From UBA11612 sp965228575 (GTDB taxonomy: Bacteria; Pseudomonadota; Alphaproteobacteria; Rhodospirillales; Rhodospirillaceae): 64,000 nt of DNA. The position numbers and the translations under genes are program-made. Position 1 is the first letter of the stretch. Each line of letters begins with the position of its first letter. The stretch is from assembly GCA_965228575.1 (NCBI GenBank), contig CBDDHW010000038.1, forward strand, positions 1 to 64,000, given 5' to 3'. The notes under the pieces are model-generated. The model was not told the origin of the DNA, did not search any database, and was given only the letters and a program-made list of their open reading frames with translations. Positions 36,404 to 45,544 of the stretch are shown piece after piece.

Positions 36404-36623
36404 CGCACCTTTTGTGGCTTTGAACAGTAGAAGTTTAGTGGTCAAATTTAGTCAATAGTGCGTAATTATTCTTTGTTCTCAGTACATGGGTGAGTTTATC
36501 ACCCAAGTTCTCAAGTCGCTTTGCGAAGAGCCATCGTGAATTTGGTTGAGATTAGCCTGCTCCACAAGCGAAACTCAATTGATGATAAAAGGCTGAGCTC
36601 AATCGGCTTAGGGGAGATGGGTT
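36404..36623. other. Divergent intergenic region
   Basis: These 220 bases lie between the divergent TPR-glycosyltransferase and FkbM methyltransferase genes. They are AT-richer than the neighbours. I see a ribosome site (GGGGAG at 36611-36616) for the GTG at 36624, but no clear promoter or RNA gene. Confidence 0.3.
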
Positions 36624-37529
36624 GTGGCAGTTAAAGATCTGGAGGCAATAAACAAAGCTTCGATAGAAGCTCTAAAGAAAGCGCGTAGGGGTGGTGCGGC
36701 CGTCACGTCGGATGGGTATCCGTATTACGGCTATGTGGATGTGGATATCTACGATTGTCCCCCTTTCGTTATGTTTACAAATAACGATTCTCCGGTCGTC
36801 GACCACATTCTCAACGATCAGACCTTCGAATCATTCTCAATGAAACTATGGTGTCATCTTTGCCGCTCGGCGACAGGAATTGTGGACGTTGGGGCGAATG
36901 TCGGTGTTTATAGTTTGTGCGCAGCTCTGTTGCGGCCGGAGCTAGACATCCACGCAATTGAACCAAACCCATACGCGTTTTCACGGCTAAGAATGCACAA
37001 GGCAATTAACCACGCCTCAAATATTGTCGAACACGCTATTGCCGCTGGCCATGAAAAAAGCCTCACACGGTTCAGCTGGATCAAGAAGCCGAACGGGAAC
37101 ATTTCCTCTGGAGGTGGCGTCGGCACCCGTGATCGGCAGGACACCGAAGAGATTTGGGTCGAAATGGGACTCTTGGACGAGGTTCTAGATGTTGAAACTT
37201 TGGGAAATGAAACGCTTATAAAAATCGATGTGGAAGGTGGGAATTCTACACCGTACAAGGTATGTCTAGAATTTTAAAACTGAAGCCCGGACATTATTCT
37301 CGAAACATTTAGCCAAGATGCGTGTGACCTCCTGAATGAAATTTTTCTCCCACTCGGCTATTCGATTTTTCGCGTGATGGAATCAGAACGGCGTCTGATC
37401 GCGTTGGATCGCATTCATCCAAGCACGCTGGATCAAAATCACGACTTTAATCAGTTTTTGACAGTTCGCGATCCACCAGGATTTAGTTGGTGTCGCTCTC
37501 TAAAACCTTGCGAGCGATATCGTAACTAA
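36624..37529 (+). pseudogene. FkbM family methyltransferase, two frameshifts
   Basis: A GTG start with GGGGAG seven bases upstream opens the gene. The SAM-binding motif GIVDVGANVGVYSLCAALLRP (around residue 88-108) and IHAIEPNPYAFSRL mark the FkbM family, as does LIKIDVEGG. The frame breaks at a GGG run near 37240 (one G missing) and near 37285 (one C extra); joined, the protein continues EFYTVQGMSRILKLKPDIILETFS ... LNEIFLPLGYSIFRVMESERRLIAL and stops at 37527-37529. FkbM enzymes O-methylate sugars in polysaccharides and glycoproteins, which fits the glycosyltransferases beside it. The restored 3' end overlaps recX by 47 bases. Confidence 0.7.
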
Positions 37530-38079
37530 AGCCGGCGCGTGCGAGCGCGGCGAGATGTTTTTTGCGCACGGCGTGCGCCTCATCCGGGGCTGGCGTGGGT
37601 CGTGCTATAGGGGCCGAGGCGCCGTCTGCGCGCATACGCGCGTGCGGCCTCTAGCGCTGCATCTTCACCTGTCTCGGTCGTTGCGGTCTCGGCTAGCACC
37701 TTATCGACGATCGACCGGTCCACGCTTTGCCGTAAGCTGAGCGCGGATTTTTGCCGGAGACCGGCCAAGCCTTCGAAGCGCGGTGGCCCGGCCCAATGCA
37801 AAACGTTCGTCGTCCAATATACCGCGCGGGTCATGCGGGTGACAGTGGCGTCGATCCACTGTTTGATGTCCTCCCGGTCTCCCCCATGAACACGAATCGA
37901 TTTGTCGGCCCGGCGCAGGAGCACACGGCGGAGGTTTTCGCAGGAGCTGGCATAACGCTGGACGTAGTACTCGGCGATATTGTTCAGGCGCGTTTGGGTC
38001 ATCTTGCGCGGCTGCTTGCGCGCGAGTTTTTTAATGAGGAGCCGGTCTTTTTTCGGGGTGGCCGGTTTGTATCGCGCAT
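37483..38079 (-). pseudogene. recX: RecX regulatory protein, two frameshifts
   Basis: The central frame gives NNIAEYYVQRYASSCENLRRVLLRRADKS, the typical RecX start seen in Alphaproteobacteria, and DRSIVDKVLAETATTETGEDAALEAARAYARRRRLGPYS. Dropping one C near 37583 continues to DEAHAVRKKHLAALARAGFSYDIARKVLE and a stop at 37483-37485. At the 5' end an ATG at 38079 (MRDTNRPPRK) joins the body if one A is added to a poly-A run near 38058. RecX inhibits or modulates RecA filaments. recA is not in the window. The start is uncertain. Confidence 0.65.
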
Positions 38080-38315
38080 ATTGATGAGCGGCCTTTCCCG
38101 CAATCTCGATCTTTTTTTATACCGCCAGCAGAGAAAAACGAAAAACCAGGCTTCGTGATGGATGCGATGCGCACGAAAGACGTGCGTGAATCCCGCCGTT
38201 GATCATGAAATTTTCAAAATTGATGGACTTTTAGGTGTGCGCCGTGGCATTTCCTTTCAGGCTCTATCCGGCGCTCCGCCGCGCGTCAAATCCGTGAAAT
38301 ATGTAGTTGGTCCCC

Positions 38316-39147
38316 ATGTCCGATAAACCGACATCTTCGAATTTGAATTTTTCCATTCCCCATCCGCGAACCATGGGGGCGGTCAACTGGCGCGGGTTGT
38401 GGGAGTTGTACCTCAAAGAGGTTCGCCGGTTTTGGAAGGTGATGTTCCAAAACGGTATTCGCCCCGGTCCATTACCAGTTTGATGTTCCTGCTCGTGATG
38501 GTGTTTTGCCTTCGGGCGCGGCAGCACGGAGATTGCCGGATACCCGTTCGAAGAGTTTCTGGTGCCTGGCCTTGTGATTATGACCATGGTCCAAAATGCG
38601 TTCGCCAATACCTCGTCTTCGATTTTGGTCTCAAAGGTGCAAGGAAACATCGTCGATGTTCTTATGCCGCCCTTAAGCCCGCTTGAGTTTGACCATCGCT
38701 TGGACCCTGGGCGGCTTGACCCGCGGGCTTGCGGTCGGGGTCGTGACGGCTTTGGCGATGGCGTTATTCGCTGAATTTCACCTTCACGATATACGGTTCA
38801 TTGTTTTTCACGCCATGGCTGGGTGTCTCTTTATGTCCATGGCGGGTCTGCTGACGGCAGTATGGGCGGACAAATTCGATCATATGGCCGCTGTTACAAA
38901 TTTTATCGTGACACCGCTGACGTTTTTGTCGGGAACGTTTTATACGATCGACCGCCTGCCCGAATGGGCCCAGTTTCTCGCCAACTACAATCCGTTTTTT
39001 TATAACATCGACGGCTTCCGTTATGGCTTCTTGGGCCAGGACTCAAGTCAGCCGCTCATTGGTGTGGTGGTTATGATCGCTGTGAATATTGCGCTGTTTA
39101 TATGGACATATTCGGTGGTGAAAAGCGGATACAAATTGAAAGCCTAG
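38316..39147 (+). pseudogene. ABC-2 type transporter permease, four frameshifts
   Basis: The ATG at 38316 begins a cytoplasmic leader (about 55 residues, LWELYLKEVRRFWKVMFQ), which matches ABC-2 export permeases. Four single-base shifts follow (about 38450, 38470, 38510 and 38690), each equivalent to an extra base. Joined pieces read TVFAPV, ITSLMFLLVMVF, GRGSTEIAGYPFEEFLVPGLVIMTMVQNAFANTSSSILVSKVQGNIVDVLMPPLSPLEF, then TIAWTLGGLTRGLAVGVV to the end. FEEFLVPGLVIMTMVQNAFANTSSSI and FLSGTFYTIDRLPEWAQFLANYNPFFYNIDGFRYG are signatures of the YadH/NodJ-like group. No ATPase gene is adjacent. It may export a polysaccharide or lipid, or the ATPase may be elsewhere. Confidence 0.75.
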
Positions 39148-39213
39148 GGGCGTTCCCGGACTTTGCGGCCTCGTTGCAGTCCGATCATCGGGTCCTGCGT
39201 TAATCGCAAATCG

Positions 39214-39241
39214 TTGACATCGGCGCTTTTTAGCGTATGAA
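39214..39241 (+). promoter_or_regulatory. Candidate sigma-70 promoter ahead of argD
   Basis: A perfect TTGACA (39214-39219) is followed after 16 bases by TATGAA (39236-39241). It lies about 100 bases before the argD start. A hairpin with a T-run at 39254-39282 follows directly, so the transcript may be attenuated, or the hairpin may only end the upstream gene. Confidence 0.4.
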
Positions 39242-39253
39242 TCCTCGGGTGTT

Positions 39254-39282
39254 GGGCGGTCGTTGGCCGCCCTTACTTTTTT
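39254..39282 (+). terminator. Hairpin with T-run between the ABC permease gene and argD
   Basis: GGGCGG and CCGCCC pair across a 7-base loop and are followed by TTACTTTTTT. It most simply terminates the permease transcript. Its position just after a candidate promoter also allows premature termination upstream of argD. Confidence 0.5.
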
Positions 39283-39342
39283 CCGTTTCAGTATGCCGGG
39301 GCAGGGCGCCCAGTCATCGTCACCATGCAATAGGACGACACC

Positions 39343-40520
39343 GTGAATATTCCCGCTGTTATGCCCACCTACGGGCGGGCCGATCTAGAATTTGAACGGG
39401 GCGACGGCGCGTGGCTCACGACGACCGACGGCCGCCGCTTCTTAGATTTTGGCTCGGGGATTGCGGTGACGGCGCTTGGGCATAGCCACCCTCATTTGGT
39501 TGCTGCGCTCAAAGACCAAGCCGAGAAAGCTGTGGCATACCTCAAATCTTTACCGCATTGCGGGCCAGGAAAAACTGGCCGCGCGGCTAGTGGCGAACTC
39601 TTTTGCAGACACGATGTTTTTCTGCAATTCGGGTGCGGAAGCAATGGAATGTGCGCTGAAGGCAGCGCGCCGCTTCCATCAAGCCCAGGGAGATAAAGAC
39701 AAATATAGAGTTATTACAGCCGCCGGTGCGTTTCATGGCCGGACGCTCGCCACGATTTCAGCGGGCGGGCAAAGCAAGCATCTCGATGGTTTTGCTCCAA
39801 GTGTTGACGGCTTTGATCAAGTCGCGTTCGGAAATTTGAACGAAGCGCGGGCCGCAGTCACGCCGCAAACCTGTGCCGTTGTCGTGGAACCCGTGCAGGG
39901 CGAGGGCGGGATTATCCCGGCGAACCCAGAGTACCTTAAAGGTTTGCGCATGATGGCGGGACGAGTTTGGTCTGCTGTTGATTTTTGACGAAGTGCAAAC
40001 CGGAATGGGCCGAACGGGAAAGCTGTTTGCCCATGAATGGTCTGACGTAACGCCGGACATTATGGCGATTGCTAAGGGCCTGGGCGGCGGGTTCCCTGTT
40101 GGGGCCTGCCTCGCCACGGAGGCGGCCGCGAAATACATGACGGCAGGCACTCATGGGTCGACCTTCGGCGGGAATCCCCTGGCCATGGCGGCGGCCAACG
40201 CCGTGCTGGATGTACTGCTCGAACCCGGTTTTCTGGACGGGGTGGCGGCGACGGCGGAGAAGTTGCGGTCAGCGGTGGAAAAACTGGTGGCCAAACACAG
40301 CTCGGTCTTCGAACTTGTTCGGGGAAAAGGAATGATGCTCGGCATTAAATGCAAGGTCGCCAATGGCGATGTTGTCGCTAAAGTTTTGGAGAACGGCATG
40401 CTGACCGTGCCCGCCGGTGACAACGTCCTGCGGCTATTGCCGCCGCTTATTATTGGTGATGCGGAGATCAAAGCGGCGATCGAAATTCTTGATAAGTCGG
40501 CCGGCGAATTGGCGCCGTAA
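39343..40520 (+). pseudogene. argD: Acetylornithine aminotransferase, two frameshifts
   Basis: The enzyme transfers an amino group to N-acetylglutamate semialdehyde in arginine synthesis. The N-terminus MPTYGRADLEFERGDGAWL and GSGIAVTALGHSHPHLVAAL are in the first frame. Removing one A near 39525 leads to LWHTSNLY and FFCNSGAEAMECALKAARR, and removing one G near 39960 gives ADEFGLLLIFDEVQTGMGRTGKLFAHEW. The PLP lysine lies in MAIAKGLGGGFPVGA, followed by THGSTFGGNPLAMAAA. The rest is intact. argF follows 36 bases later. Breaking argD would cost arginine synthesis while argF and argH are intact, so the shifts are probably sequence errors. The start is GTG or ATG near 39343. Confidence 0.88.
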
Positions 40521-40556
40521 CGGGGCACAGTTTGCGGAATACTAGGTATACGAACG

Positions 40557-41465
40557 ATGGCTTTAGGTGAACTTAAACATTTTCTCGACCTTGATGCGCT
40601 CGCGCCGAACACGTTGCGTTCCATTCTCGCGAACGCGGCCGCGATCAAGAAAAACGGTGCCGGACAACCGCTGCCGCTGTCGGGTAAAACCTTGGCGATG
40701 TTGTTTGAGAAACCATCAACCCGTACGCGGGTGTCGTTTGAGGTCGGCATGCAGCAGCTGGGCGGCGCGGTGGTTACGCTGTCGCCCCAGGACACACAAA
40801 TCGGGCGCGGCGAGTCCATTGCCGATACCGCGCGCGTGTTGTCGCGCTATGTCGATGCCATCATGATAAGGACGGCAGAACCCGCGAAACTTCGCGAGCT
40901 TGCCCGGCATGCCACTGTGCCGGTGATTAACGGTCTGACCGATACCTCGCATCCCTGTCAGATCATGGCTGATATTCTCACCTATGAAGAGCACCGTGGA
41001 TCAATTGAAGGCGCGGTCGTCGCTTGGTCCGGCGATGGCAACAACGTTGCGACCAGCTGGATTCATGCCGCCGCGCAATTTGGGTTTGAATTGCGGATGG
41101 CGTGCCCAAAGACTCTGCAGCCGTCCGCAGAGGCCGTGGCTTGGGCTGTTGAGAAAGGTGCGAAGGTCAGCGTTGGGACCGATCCCCAGGCGGCCGTGAA
41201 GGGCGCCGATTGTGTGGTGACCGATACCTGGGTGTCCATGGGCGATGATGCGGCGAATAAACATAACGAGCTCGCCCCATTCCAGGTGAATGAAACCTTG
41301 ATGAAAAATGCGAAGTCCGACGCGGTATTCATGCATTGCCTTCCTGCGCATCGGGGGGAAGAGGTTACAGCCGGCGTGATTGATGGCCCGCAGTCGGTGA
41401 TTTGGGATGAGGCGGAAAACCGTCTGCACGCGCAAAAGGGGGTGCTGATGTGGTGTCTGTCATGA
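40557..41465 (+). CDS. argF: Ornithine carbamoyltransferase
   Basis: The protein has 302 residues and makes citrulline from ornithine and carbamoyl phosphate. The carbamoyl-phosphate loop is EKPSTRTRVSFEVGM, with HPCQIMADILT and the ornithine site HCLPAHRGEEV. It follows argD and overlaps hslO at its 3' end. The start ATG begins ALGELKHFLDL, a typical N-terminus. Confidence 0.96.
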   Translation: MALGELKHFLDLDALAPNTLRSILANAAAIKKNGAGQPLPLSGKTLAMLFEKPSTRTRVSFEVGMQQLGGAVVTLSPQDTQIGRGESIADTARVLSRYVDAIMIRTAEPAKLRELARHATVPVINGLTDTSHPCQIMADILTYEEHRGSIEGAVVAWSGDGNNVATSWIHAAAQFGFELRMACPKTLQPSAEAVAWAVEKGAKVSVGTDPQAAVKGADCVVTDTWVSMGDDAANKHNELAPFQVNETLMKNAKSDAVFMHCLPAHRGEEVTAGVIDGPQSVIWDEAENRLHAQKGVLMWCLS

Positions 41466-42424
41466 CGACGCCACCTCCCATCGACGACACAGCCCGCGAC
41501 GTTTGTCTCCCGTTTCTTATTAATGACGGCGCATTTCGCGGGCGCTTGATTCGCCTATCTGATACCGCGACCGAAATTCTAAACCGGCACAACGATCCTG
41601 AGCCCGTTGGTGTATTGTTGGCGCAGTCCTTGGTGGCCGCGGCCGCTCTCGCTGGCGGCCTTAAATACGACGGTGTTTTTACATTTCAGATTCAAGGAAC
41701 CGGCGCGGTGCGGACGCTGGTTGCCGATATCACCAGCGAAGGGCATGTGCGCGGTTGTGTGAAGTATGACGCTGCCGCACTTGAGGAAGAAACGGCGCGC
41801 CCGCGCGCGACCGGCGCGCCCTTAAGGCTTGTCGGCAGCGATGGTCATCTTGCGTTTACGGTCGACCAAGGCCCGGACACCGAGCGGTACCAGGGGATTG
41901 TGGATCTCGCCGGAGAGTCGATTGCGGATGCGGTGCACCACTATTTTCGCCAATCTGAGCAACTCGAATCCGCGCTAAAAATAGCCGTCGTTCCCCCCGC
42001 CAAGGCAGGTGAGGGCTGGTTTGCGGCGGGTTTAATTGTTCAGCGTATGCCCGAGGAGGGCGGGGTGCGTCACCACGATCCTGATGAGGTGGAGGACGCT
42101 TGGCGCGCGGCGGTGATCTTACTCGGGAGCCTGACGGATGAGGAGCTTGTTGATCCAGGGCTATCGCCGCTCAAACTTTTGGCGCGGGTGTATGGAACGG
42201 TCGGGGCGCGGGTGATGACGGCGCGCCCGCTGGTGGCGCGTTGTCGGTGTTCACCTGAACGCAGTGAGCGCATTATCGCCTCATTTCCGGTGCATGAGCT
42301 TAAATCATTGGCCGTTGATGGCGAGGTGCGCATGACCTGCGAGTTTTGCCATGAGAGTTACGTTTTTCCCGAAAGCGAATTAGACTCTCTGGTCAGCCGA
42401 GCTCAATCGGCCGCAAAGGAGTAA
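41450..42424 (+). CDS. hslO: Redox-regulated chaperone Hsp33
   Basis: The protein has 324 residues. Hsp33 is a zinc-bound chaperone switched on by oxidation. The zinc ligands are CRCS (CXC) near residue 265 and CEFC (CXXC) near residue 303, in VARCRCSPERSERIIASFP and VRMTCEFCHESYVF. The GTG at 41450 has AAAAGGGGG seven bases upstream; the ATG at 41462, which forms an ATGA overlap with argF, is the alternative (320 residues). The argF-hslO pair is common in Alphaproteobacteria. Confidence 0.93.
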   Translation: MVSVMTTPPPIDDTARDVCLPFLINDGAFRGRLIRLSDTATEILNRHNDPEPVGVLLAQSLVAAAALAGGLKYDGVFTFQIQGTGAVRTLVADITSEGHVRGCVKYDAAALEEETARPRATGAPLRLVGSDGHLAFTVDQGPDTERYQGIVDLAGESIADAVHHYFRQSEQLESALKIAVVPPAKAGEGWFAAGLIVQRMPEEGGVRHHDPDEVEDAWRAAVILLGSLTDEELVDPGLSPLKLLARVYGTVGARVMTARPLVARCRCSPERSERIIASFPVHELKSLAVDGEVRMTCEFCHESYVFPESELDSLVSRAQSAAKE

Positions 42425-42431
42425 TTCACTG

Positions 42432-43037
42432 ATGGTTTTTGTTCGCTTAATTTCACTCAAAAGATTTGCATCCGTAGGTTTGGTCGCAGCGCTTCTTTCG
42501 GCTTGTGGCTCCACGCCGGAACCCGCTCCACCCCAAGAGGTGTCCTTTGCCGATACCACAGTCTTGAATGTCGATGCGACGTCGATCGATATTCGATTTA
42601 TCAATCGCCCGCCTCAGGAGTATCCGCATGTAGGTCACCGGTCTCCAGTGACCTTCGAACGCGCTGTTCGGGATTGGGTTGATGCGCGATTTGAACTCAC
42701 CGGAAATACCGCCAGTGCATTTCGAATTACCGTAAGAAAACATGACATCACGGAAGAGCTTCTTCCGGTTGAAACCGGCCTCTCAGGGGCGTTCAAGAAA
42801 GAGCAGTCGGCGAAGTATGAGGCGCGCCTTGAAATTGCGTTGGACTTAGTCGATCCCAATGGGGAAATTTTAGGATCGGCGGAGGGTGAATCGTGGAATA
42901 CCTACACGGTTGCTGAAGATGCGACGGAAAACGATAAACGCATCGTTTGGGTGGACATGATTGCCAAAGCGTTTAACGGGCTGGATCAGGAATTAATCCC
43001 GCGTATCCGCGAAGGTTTGGGCGACTACGTTCGGTAG
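42432..43037 (+). CDS. Putative lipoprotein after hslO
   Basis: The protein has 201 residues with a lipoprotein signal peptide: basic start, hydrophobic core and lipobox LLSAC (cysteine near residue 25), then GSTPEPAPPQE. The mature part has no motif I can name; WVDARFELTGNTASAFRITVRKHDITEELLPVETGLSG and a repeated acidic/aromatic pattern suggest a compact periplasmic domain. Lipoproteins of about this size follow hslO in several Alphaproteobacteria, but the function is unknown. It starts 7 bases after the hslO stop and is probably co-transcribed. Confidence 0.8.
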   Translation: MVFVRLISLKRFASVGLVAALLSACGSTPEPAPPQEVSFADTTVLNVDATSIDIRFINRPPQEYPHVGHRSPVTFERAVRDWVDARFELTGNTASAFRITVRKHDITEELLPVETGLSGAFKKEQSAKYEARLEIALDLVDPNGEILGSAEGESWNTYTVAEDATENDKRIVWVDMIAKAFNGLDQELIPRIREGLGDYVR

Positions 43038-43056
43038 CGGCCGCAAATGCGCGCGA

Positions 43057-43695
43057 TCAGTCTTTTCCGATAAATGCCAAAAACTCTTTGCGCGTCGAAG
43101 GATCATCGCGGAACGCGCCGAGCATGGTCGACGTCACCATGGAAACGCCGGGCTTTTGCACACCGCGGGTCGTCATGCATTGGTGCTCGGCTTCCACAAC
43201 AACCGCCACGCCTTTTGGCTTGAGCACGTCGTTGATCGCATTAGCGATTTGAGAGGTCATTTTTTCCTGGATTTGCAGGCGTTTTGAATAAGCCTCGAGG
43301 ACGCGCACAAGCTTTGAGATTCCAACCACGCGGTTATTTGGCAGATAAGCGATGTTGGCGTTGCCGATGATCGGTACCATGTGGTGCTCGCAATGGCTCT
43401 CAAACGAGATGTTTTTAAGCACGACCATCTCGTCATAACCTTCAGTTTCCTCGAAAGTTGTCCGCAATATTTCTTCAGGATCTTGAGTGTACCCAGCAAA
43501 AAATTCCTCGTAGGCGCGCACGACCCGCGCTGGCGTTTTCTGTAATCCCTCACGTTCGTGGTCTTCGCCAGCCCACCGAATCAGGGTGCGTACAGCAGCC
43601 TCAGCCTCTTCGCGGCTAGGCCGGTTTTTCGCTTTCGCGCCGTCACGATGATCCCTGGGGATGGGCCGCGCGGGAGAGGTCGGTGGGGGTGCCAT
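43057..43695 (-). CDS. folE: GTP cyclohydrolase I
   Basis: The protein has 212 residues and catalyses the first step of tetrahydrofolate synthesis. Family motifs are FESHCEHHMVPIIGNANIAYLP (zinc and catalytic residues), SKLVRVLEAYSKRLQIQEKMT and EAEHQCMTTRGVQKPGV with the second zinc cysteine. The N-terminal ~25 residues are Pro/Arg-rich and variable. It is convergent with the lipoprotein gene, with 19 bases between the stops. Confidence 0.96.
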   Translation of the reverse strand: MAPPPTSPARPIPRDHRDGAKAKNRPSREEAEAAVRTLIRWAGEDHEREGLQKTPARVVRAYEEFFAGYTQDPEEILRTTFEETEGYDEMVVLKNISFESHCEHHMVPIIGNANIAYLPNNRVVGISKLVRVLEAYSKRLQIQEKMTSQIANAINDVLKPKGVAVVVEAEHQCMTTRGVQKPGVSMVTSTMLGAFRDDPSTRKEFLAFIGKD

Positions 43696-43776
43696 AATAT
43701 GTGCCCTTCTATTCAGGATCGTAATTGATTGCGCTCGATGGAATAGAGCGTGTTACGGGGTCTATAAGATCGGTGT

Positions 43777-44169
43777 CTAGTTAATGGCTGCGGTGTCGTA
43801 GGGGCTATCAAGAGAAAACGCCGGAATTTCGATATCAAAACGCTCGCCTTCAGTGGTTCCCATTTCATAAGAGCCAGCCATGATGCCCGACGGCGTTTCA
43901 AGAGGACAGCCGCTGGTGTATTCAAAGGACTCGCCGGGTTTCAAAACCGGCTGCTCACCGATCACGCCCGGGCCGTTGACCTCTTGCAGGCGTCCATATT
44001 TATCGGTGATGCGCCAATGACGCTGAAGGAGTTGAACGGTTTCCTCGCTCCGGTTTTCAATATTTACACGATACGCCCAAACAAAACGGTCTTCGTCGGG
44101 CGACGATTGTTCCTCCAAATAGAACGGGCGTACAGAGACGCAGATATTTCGAGTAACTTTCTCGTACAT
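43777..44169 (-). CDS. apaG: ApaG (DUF525) protein
   Basis: The protein has 130 residues from the ATG at 44169 (a TTG nine bases earlier is the only alternative). It is a single fibronectin-like ApaG domain: YEKVTRNICVSVRPFYLEEQSSPDEDRFVWAYRVNIENRS, WRITDKYGRLQEVNGPGVIGEQPVLKPGESFEYTSGCPLETPSGIMAGSYEM. The NGPGVIGEQP motif is diagnostic. The biochemical role is unsettled (linked to Mg2+/Co2+ resistance in Salmonella). Its neighbour metZ is upstream on the same strand. Confidence 0.95.
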   Translation of the reverse strand: MYEKVTRNICVSVRPFYLEEQSSPDEDRFVWAYRVNIENRSEETVQLLQRHWRITDKYGRLQEVNGPGVIGEQPVLKPGESFEYTSGCPLETPSGIMAGSYEMGTTEGERFDIEIPAFSLDSPYDTAAIN

Positions 44170-44283
44170 GTGAACCAATCTACCTTGCCAAAACTGGAAC
44201 CATTTTAACCTACTCGGCGCAAGTTTCCATACCGCTAGAGCATTGGAAAATAATAAAATTTTCCAATGTGGGGTGAGGTTTAA

Positions 44284-45474
44284 TCAGCCAAACGCCTGGG
44301 TTAAATCAGCAATTAAATCGGCTGGATCCTCGAGTCCCACCGAAAGCCGAACCAGTCCCTCGGTGATGTTTAAATGCGCGCGGTCTTCGGGGGTAAGCCG
44401 ATGGTGGGTTGTTGTCGCCGGGTGACAGGCGAGACTCTTAGCATCACCAAGATTATTGGATATGTCGATAAGCTTGAGACTGTTTAGGAAGTTGAATGCT
44501 GCAGATTTTCCACCGCCGAGCTCAAATGCGATCACTGATCCGCCGGACGACATCTGCCTCATCGCGAGTTCGTGCTGCGGATGACTTTCAAGTTCGGGAT
44601 ATAGCAGCCGTGTGATTTGTTTTTGACTTTTCAGGGCGTGGGCAATGGTCAGAGCGTTTTGACAATGCCGCTGAACACGGAGATCGAGAGTCTCCAAAGC
44701 TTTAAGCAATACCCATGCGTTAAAGGGTGACATGCTCGGTCCGGTATGACGGAAAAATGGCGTCAGTTTTTCAGTAATGAAGTCCGCCGAGCTCAGGATT
44801 GCGCCGCCGAGACACCGTCCTTGCCCATCGATGTGTTTTGTTGCGGAATACACGACGACGTCGGCTCCGAGTTCAAGGGGCTTTTGCAAAACCGGCGTTG
44901 CAAACACGTTGTCCACGACGACCAAAGCGCCCGCCGTGTGTGCAAGCGCGCAAACCTGCTTCAAGTCGATGATTTCCAATCCGGGATTGGAGGGTGTTTC
45001 CAGAAAGATGGCTTGAGCGGGTTTGGAAAGCGCGCGCTCCCATTGAGCGAGGTCAGCTCCGTCCACAAAATCAACGGTGATTCCAAAACGAGGGAGCAGT
45101 TCCGCGCAGACGTAATGGCACGATCCGAAGAGCGCGCGTGATGCGACGAGGCGGTCACCCGCGCTTAAATGACACGCCAGCGCGGCAAAAACCGCGGCCA
45201 TTCCGCTGGCTGTGCCGCGGCACTCCTCCGCGCCTTCGATCAAGGCCAGGCGGCGCTCGAACATGGCGACAGTCGGATTGCGAAACCGCGAGTACATGTA
45301 TCGCTCGGCATCGCCTTTAAAGGCAGCCTCGGCTTCTTCTGCGTTCTTGTAAACGTACCCAGAGGTTAGAAAAATTGCCTCGTTGGTTTCTGAAAAGGGG
45401 CTGCGTTCGGTTCCACCCCGCACCATTTGGGTGTGAGGACTCCAACTCCGTTGTGTTCGTTCATCTGCAGTCAT
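44284..45474 (-). CDS. metZ: O-succinylhomoserine sulfhydrylase
   Basis: The protein makes homocysteine from O-succinylhomoserine and sulfide using PLP. I choose the ATG at 45474 (396 residues); the open frame runs back to 45501, but that part lies in the T-run of the riboswitch terminator. The PLP lysine is in VVYSATKHIDGQGRCLGG, and YSRFRNPTVAMFERRLALIEGAEECRGTASGMAAVFAAL and ETPSNPGLEIIDL are Cys/Met-metabolism signatures. A SAM-II riboswitch and terminator in the leader indicate repression when S-adenosylmethionine is plentiful. Confidence 0.93.
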   Translation of the reverse strand: MTADERTQRSWSPHTQMVRGGTERSPFSETNEAIFLTSGYVYKNAEEAEAAFKGDAERYMYSRFRNPTVAMFERRLALIEGAEECRGTASGMAAVFAALACHLSAGDRLVASRALFGSCHYVCAELLPRFGITVDFVDGADLAQWERALSKPAQAIFLETPSNPGLEIIDLKQVCALAHTAGALVVVDNVFATPVLQKPLELGADVVVYSATKHIDGQGRCLGGAILSSADFITEKLTPFFRHTGPSMSPFNAWVLLKALETLDLRVQRHCQNALTIAHALKSQKQITRLLYPELESHPQHELAMRQMSSGGSVIAFELGGGKSAAFNFLNSLKLIDISNNLGDAKSLACHPATTTHHRLTPEDRAHLNITEGLVRLSVGLEDPADLIADLTQAFG

Positions 45475-45500
45475 GGCGATCATCCAGTTTCTACGGGGCA

Positions 45501-45533
45501 TAAAAATAGCCCCCGACCGGGCTTGGTGGGGGC
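45501..45533 (-). terminator. Terminator of the metZ riboswitch expression platform
   Basis: On the minus strand GCCCCC-ACC and GGT-C-GGGGGC pair with one bulged C and an AAGCCC loop, followed directly by TATTTTTAT. It lies between the riboswitch aptamer and the metZ start, so ligand-controlled premature termination is likely. Confidence 0.75.
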
Positions 45534-45544
45534 GTTTGCCTCAA

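Noticed and set aside
38160..38315. Short open frame (DHEIFKIDGLLGVRRG...) between recX and the ABC permease
   Set aside because: It has no good start codon or ribosome site, lies in the error-prone stretch, and matches nothing I know.
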